This document shows, piece after piece, positions 5,175-8,456 of a DNA stretch of 8,456 nt (its first letter is position 1; every line of letters starts with the position of its first letter). This stretch comes from JBGPIT01 sp041485125 (lineage in GTDB: Bacteria; Desulfobacterota; Binatia; UTPRO1). Position numbers and translations under genes: made by a program. The notes under the pieces are model-generated. The model saw only the letters and a list, made by a program, of their open reading frames with translations. It searched no databases and was not told the origin of the DNA. The DNA is taken from assembly GCA_041485125.1 (NCBI GenBank), contig JBGPIT010000223.1:1-8456 (forward strand), given 5' to 3'.

Positions 5175-8100
5175 ATGCGACGGCTCAGCGCCGTCGCCGT
5201 GTTCGTCCTGCTGATCGCGTGGATATCTCCGGCGTCGGCATTGTTACCGCTCTCGATGGAGCACGATTCGTCGGTCCCCGTCGGCGCGAACGCGCGCAGC
5301 TTCACTGCGGCGGATTGCAACGGCGACGGCGTCCCGGATCTCGTCGCCGCCGGGCAGAATTCGAACGACGCGATCCAGCACCTCAACAACGGCGATGGGA
5401 CATTCCAGTTCGACCAGCGGCTCGTGGTCGGCACGCAACCGACCGGCGCGGCCTGCATCGACTTCGACGGCGACGGACTGGTCGACCTCGCGGCGCTCAG
5501 CCGGGATACCGGCAAGCTCAACGTCTACCGCCGCACCGGTCCGAACTCGTACGAGTTCATGGGATTCCGCACCGTCGGGCTCCAGCCGATCGCGCTGACC
5601 GCTGGAGACCTCAACGGAGACGGCAAGATCGACCTCGTCGCCGTGAACGAGCATTCGGACGACATGACGGCGCTGCTGACCACCGGAACCGGCGTGCCAC
5701 TGGCGTCCACGATTCGCCTGCCGACCGACAGCCCGCGAGCCGCTGCAATCGCCGATCTCAACCTCGACGGCAGACCGGACATCGTCATCGCCGCGGAGAC
5801 GCTGCCGTCGGTGGTGGTCCTGCTCGGCACCGGCAGCGGCTACAGCCCGCTCGACACCGCGACGGCGTTCTCGAAGCCACCAACCGAGACCGGTCGCGGG
5901 ATCGCGGCGGGGGATTTCACCGGCGACGGCATCCCCGACATCGCGTTCCTGTCGGACACGTCGAATCTCACCCTCTATCAAGGCGACGGCAATGGACACT
6001 TCACCTTCCTGGATACTTTCAGCATCGCCCCGGCCGCCGAGGCGATTCACCTCGCCGACTTCAACGGCGACGGTCTGACAGACCTCGCGGTGCTGTACTC
6101 CGATGGCGACAGCATCGAGGTGTTCCTCGCGAGCGTGCCCGGGCGTTTCGCCGTCCGGCACGATGAGGCAGTATCGTCGTCTACGCCGCTGAACAGCAAG
6201 GTCGTCAACTCACACCGCGCGATGGTGTCGCGCGCCGCATCGGCGAGCGGCGCGCCGCCACCGGCCGATCTGCAGTTCTTGAAGATCGACGCCGCACTGC
6301 ACGCGCTGCAGGTCGTCGATCAGACTGCACAAGGCAGTTTCGCGATCACCACCGTCGCGACCTTCATCGATCAACCGACGGCGCTCGCCGTCGCCGACCT
6401 CAACAACGACGGCATATCGGACGCGATCGTCGGGCTGAAGACGAGCGGCCGCGGCGCCCGTTCGCGGAGCGCCGTGCAGGTTCTCCTCGGCAACGCCAGC
6501 GGCGGCTACGACGCGTTCACCGGTAGCGGGACCTGCGGCAACGGCGTTGCCGAAGGCACGGAGCTCTGCGACGACGGCAACAATAAATCGCGCGACGGCT
6601 GCAACGCGACCTGCAATCCCGAGATCAACCGCGAAGTCACCTCGCTGACCACGGCCGATTTCGACAACGACGGCGCGCAGGACGTGCTCATAGTCGATGC
6701 GAGAGGCCAGGTCCTGCTGCTCAGCGGCGACGGGAATGGACGCTTCCGTTCCGTCCGCGTCGTTGCCGGCGTCAAGAAGGGTGGCACCGTCGCGGTTGGA
6801 GACTTCAACGGCAATGGCTCACCGGACATCGCGCTGGTTCCGAAAAGCCGCCGTCAAGGCGCGGTCTCGTTGTTGATGAACAACGGCGCGAGCTTTCTTC
6901 CCGTCGCGGTCGCCTCGGATTTGAAGCTCACCGGACCGTTGTTCGCGGGCGATTTCGACAACAACGGCCTCACCGATCTCGTCGTTGGATACAAGGCCGG
7001 CGCCGCAGTGCTATTGAACGACGGTGCCGGGCCGGTGCGGAAGGCCACGACCTTCGCCATGCCGACCGGCATCCAATCGATCGCCGCCGCGGATTTCGAC
7101 GAGGACGGGTGGCTCGACCTGCTCGGCTTTTTCTCGACGAAGAAAGGCTCGTCGCTCCTTTTCTATAGCGGCTCGAGTTTCGGGCAGTTCGGAGCGCCGC
7201 GAATGATCGCGGCGAACGACTCCTTCGCGAATGCCACCATCGCGGACCTCAATAGCGATGAGCACCACGACCTCGTCAGCTGCCAAGGGTCCAACTGTGC
7301 CGTGCTGTGGGGAACCGGCAGCGGTCAATTCGGCTCCGCGCCGTTCACCACGCTGAACTCGTTCATCGGCCCCGAGGTTCGGGGCGGCGGCGCCGCGGAT
7401 TTCGACGGCGATGGTCGCGTCGACATCGTCGGGACCAGCAAGACGAACAACACCGCGGTGGTCATCTTCGGCGGCGACAGCACTCCGCCGCTCGGCCGAC
7501 TGGAGTTGCCGACGGGCGGCGTCGGTCCGACCTCATTGGCCGTCGCGGACTTCAACAACGACGGCCACGACGATTTCATCGTCGTCAACGAGGACAGCCA
7601 GGATCTCAGCCTCTTCATCCGCGATCCAAACAACCCGCGTGCATTCCTTCGCTCGGTGCAACGGCTTCCGGATCCGGACGGTCTCGGGTTCGTCGGCCTC
7701 GCGGTCGGCGACGCGAACGGCGACGGCAAGATCGACGTCGCGGTCAGTCAGAGCGGCAACGCGACCGTCACGTTGCTCTACAATTCCGGCGCGGTGTTGG
7801 TCGCGGGCGAACCGCTGCACACCGGGCCCGACCCGCGCGGCGTCGCGTTCGGCCACCTCAACGCCGACAACATTCCCGACATCGTGACCGCCAACCGCTC
7901 GAGCAATACCGTGAGCGTCCTGCTCTCGGGGCCGGGTGGGACGTACACCCGCACCGACATGGGCAGCGGCGGATTGCAGCCATCGGCGGTGGCGTTGCTC
8001 GATCTGAACGGCGACGGTTTCGACGACATCGTCGTTCTGAACGAGAAGATGGCGAACGAGTCGAAGCTCGGGAATGCCGTCACGCTGCTGAACAACGGCG

Positions 8101-8405
8101 CCGGCGCATTCCCGGGCCCACCACGCACCCACATTCGCGGACGGTTGACCCCGCACTCGATCTGCGTCGGAAACTTCGACGACGACGGCAATCCGGACAT
8201 CGCGATCGGGAGCTTCGACAGCAGCGACATCATGGTGCTCCGCGGCGACGGCGCGGGCGGTTGGAAGCCCGAAGAGACGAGCTACGCGGTGGGCAACCAA
8301 GTGACCGACATCGATTGCCACGATGCCGATGGAGACGGTCTCACCGACATTGCATTCGGACGGCAGAACGGCGGCGACGCCGGCGTCGTCCTCACCGGCA
8401 AGTGA
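5175..8405 (+). CDS. Secreted FG-GAP/VCBS-repeat beta-propeller protein with cysteine-rich insert
   Basis: This 1076-residue protein starts with a Sec signal (MRRLSAVAVFVLLIAWISP, then ASA; cleavage after about residue 22). I count 19 units with an Asp/Asn loop like DFNGDGxxD, the first at residues 47-55 (DCNGDGVPD) and the last at 1050-1058 (DADGDGLTD), plus one unit near 360-405 without the loop. Such FG-GAP/VCBS units form calcium-binding beta-propeller blades, usually for adhesion or ligand binding outside the cell. Between units 7 and 8 (residues 454-480) sits a module CGNGVAEGTELC...DGCNATC with Cys spacing 10-10-3, matching the Myxococcus cysteine-rich repeat. No C-terminal anchor or sorting signal is visible; it ends VVLTGK. 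Start choice: ATG 5055 has the better ribosome-binding site, but the codons at 5055-5174 have far less GC at the third position than the rest, and the signal peptide begins at 5175. Function and ligand are unknown. Confidence 0.9.
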   Translation: MRRLSAVAVFVLLIAWISPASALLPLSMEHDSSVPVGANARSFTAADCNGDGVPDLVAAGQNSNDAIQHLNNGDGTFQFDQRLVVGTQPTGAACIDFDGDGLVDLAALSRDTGKLNVYRRTGPNSYEFMGFRTVGLQPIALTAGDLNGDGKIDLVAVNEHSDDMTALLTTGTGVPLASTIRLPTDSPRAAAIADLNLDGRPDIVIAAETLPSVVVLLGTGSGYSPLDTATAFSKPPTETGRGIAAGDFTGDGIPDIAFLSDTSNLTLYQGDGNGHFTFLDTFSIAPAAEAIHLADFNGDGLTDLAVLYSDGDSIEVFLASVPGRFAVRHDEAVSSSTPLNSKVVNSHRAMVSRAASASGAPPPADLQFLKIDAALHALQVVDQTAQGSFAITTVATFIDQPTALAVADLNNDGISDAIVGLKTSGRGARSRSAVQVLLGNASGGYDAFTGSGTCGNGVAEGTELCDDGNNKSRDGCNATCNPEINREVTSLTTADFDNDGAQDVLIVDARGQVLLLSGDGNGRFRSVRVVAGVKKGGTVAVGDFNGNGSPDIALVPKSRRQGAVSLLMNNGASFLPVAVASDLKLTGPLFAGDFDNNGLTDLVVGYKAGAAVLLNDGAGPVRKATTFAMPTGIQSIAAADFDEDGWLDLLGFFSTKKGSSLLFYSGSSFGQFGAPRMIAANDSFANATIADLNSDEHHDLVSCQGSNCAVLWGTGSGQFGSAPFTTLNSFIGPEVRGGGAADFDGDGRVDIVGTSKTNNTAVVIFGGDSTPPLGRLELPTGGVGPTSLAVADFNNDGHDDFIVVNEDSQDLSLFIRDPNNPRAFLRSVQRLPDPDGLGFVGLAVGDANGDGKIDVAVSQSGNATVTLLYNSGAVLVAGEPLHTGPDPRGVAFGHLNADNIPDIVTANRSSNTVSVLLSGPGGTYTRTDMGSGGLQPSAVALLDLNGDGFDDIVVLNEKMANESKLGNAVTLLNNGAGAFPGPPRTHIRGRLTPHSICVGNFDDDGNPDIAIGSFDSSDIMVLRGDGAGGWKPEETSYAVGNQVTDIDCHDADGDGLTDIAFGRQNGGDAGVVLTGK

Positions 8406-8448
8406 CCCCGGCGTAACGACATCGCCGCAAGCTCAAACGACCGCACAC

Positions 8449-8454
8449 GAGGAG
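8449..8454 (+). promoter_or_regulatory. Possible Shine-Dalgarno of a gene beyond the window
   Basis: GAGGAG occurs at the very end, about 45 bases after the FG-GAP stop. A start codon would fall just outside the window, so a closely spaced plus-strand neighbour in the same transcript is plausible. Confidence 0.3.
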
Positions 8455-8456
8455 AT

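Noticed and set aside
5244..6161. 305-residue minus-strand frame opposite the FG-GAP gene
   Set aside because: Its repetitive Val/Glu/Arg pattern mirrors the repeated DxDGD codons on the sense strand; it is a shadow of the repeats.

Overview
The window is GC-rich DNA, and its genes strongly prefer G or C at the third codon position. It comes from a Gram-negative bacterium: it encodes an outer-membrane-type OmpA lipoprotein and a secreted beta-propeller protein. A Myxococcus-type cysteine-rich module inside that propeller protein, together with the high GC, points toward the former Deltaproteobacteria (Myxococcota, Binatota or relatives). That placement is an inference; no rRNA or other marker here fixes it except dnaA.

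Layout. (1) 1-1187, plus strand: two overlapping genes of unknown function, the first possibly cut by the window edge. (2) 1213-1842, minus strand: a small exported protein of unknown function, converging on the first pair. (3) 1985-3301, minus strand: dnaA, the replication initiator, essentially complete. (4) 3302-3915: a 614-base gene-free region between the divergent dnaA and OmpA genes. It holds two facing imperfect DnaA boxes, a G-quadruplex-type run in the dnaA leader, two interleaved inverted repeats and an AT-rich block, so it is a candidate oriC or dnaA control region. A TTGACA-type promoter for the OmpA gene lies at its far end. (5) 3916-4593, plus strand: a Pal/OmpA-like lipoprotein with glycine-zipper segments and a nine-proline linker, followed by a near-perfect hairpin terminator. 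(6) 4660-5174: mostly non-coding. (7) 5175-8405, plus strand: a 1076-residue secreted protein built from 19 recognisable FG-GAP/VCBS calcium-loop repeats with a cysteine-rich insert. A Shine-Dalgarno-like sequence at the very end of the window suggests another plus-strand gene follows.

How the parts relate: dnaA and the intergenic region form a replication-initiation locus, but the usual partners (dnaN, recF, gyrB, rpmH, rnpA) are absent from the window. The OmpA lipoprotein and the propeller protein both act in the envelope or outside it, and the terminator between them suggests separate transcription. The two genes at the left edge match no family I recognise. I see no defence island, CRISPR array, insertion sequence, tRNA or rRNA. 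The least ordinary parts are the region upstream of dnaA, the altered DnaA DNA-binding domain and the uncharacterised genes.
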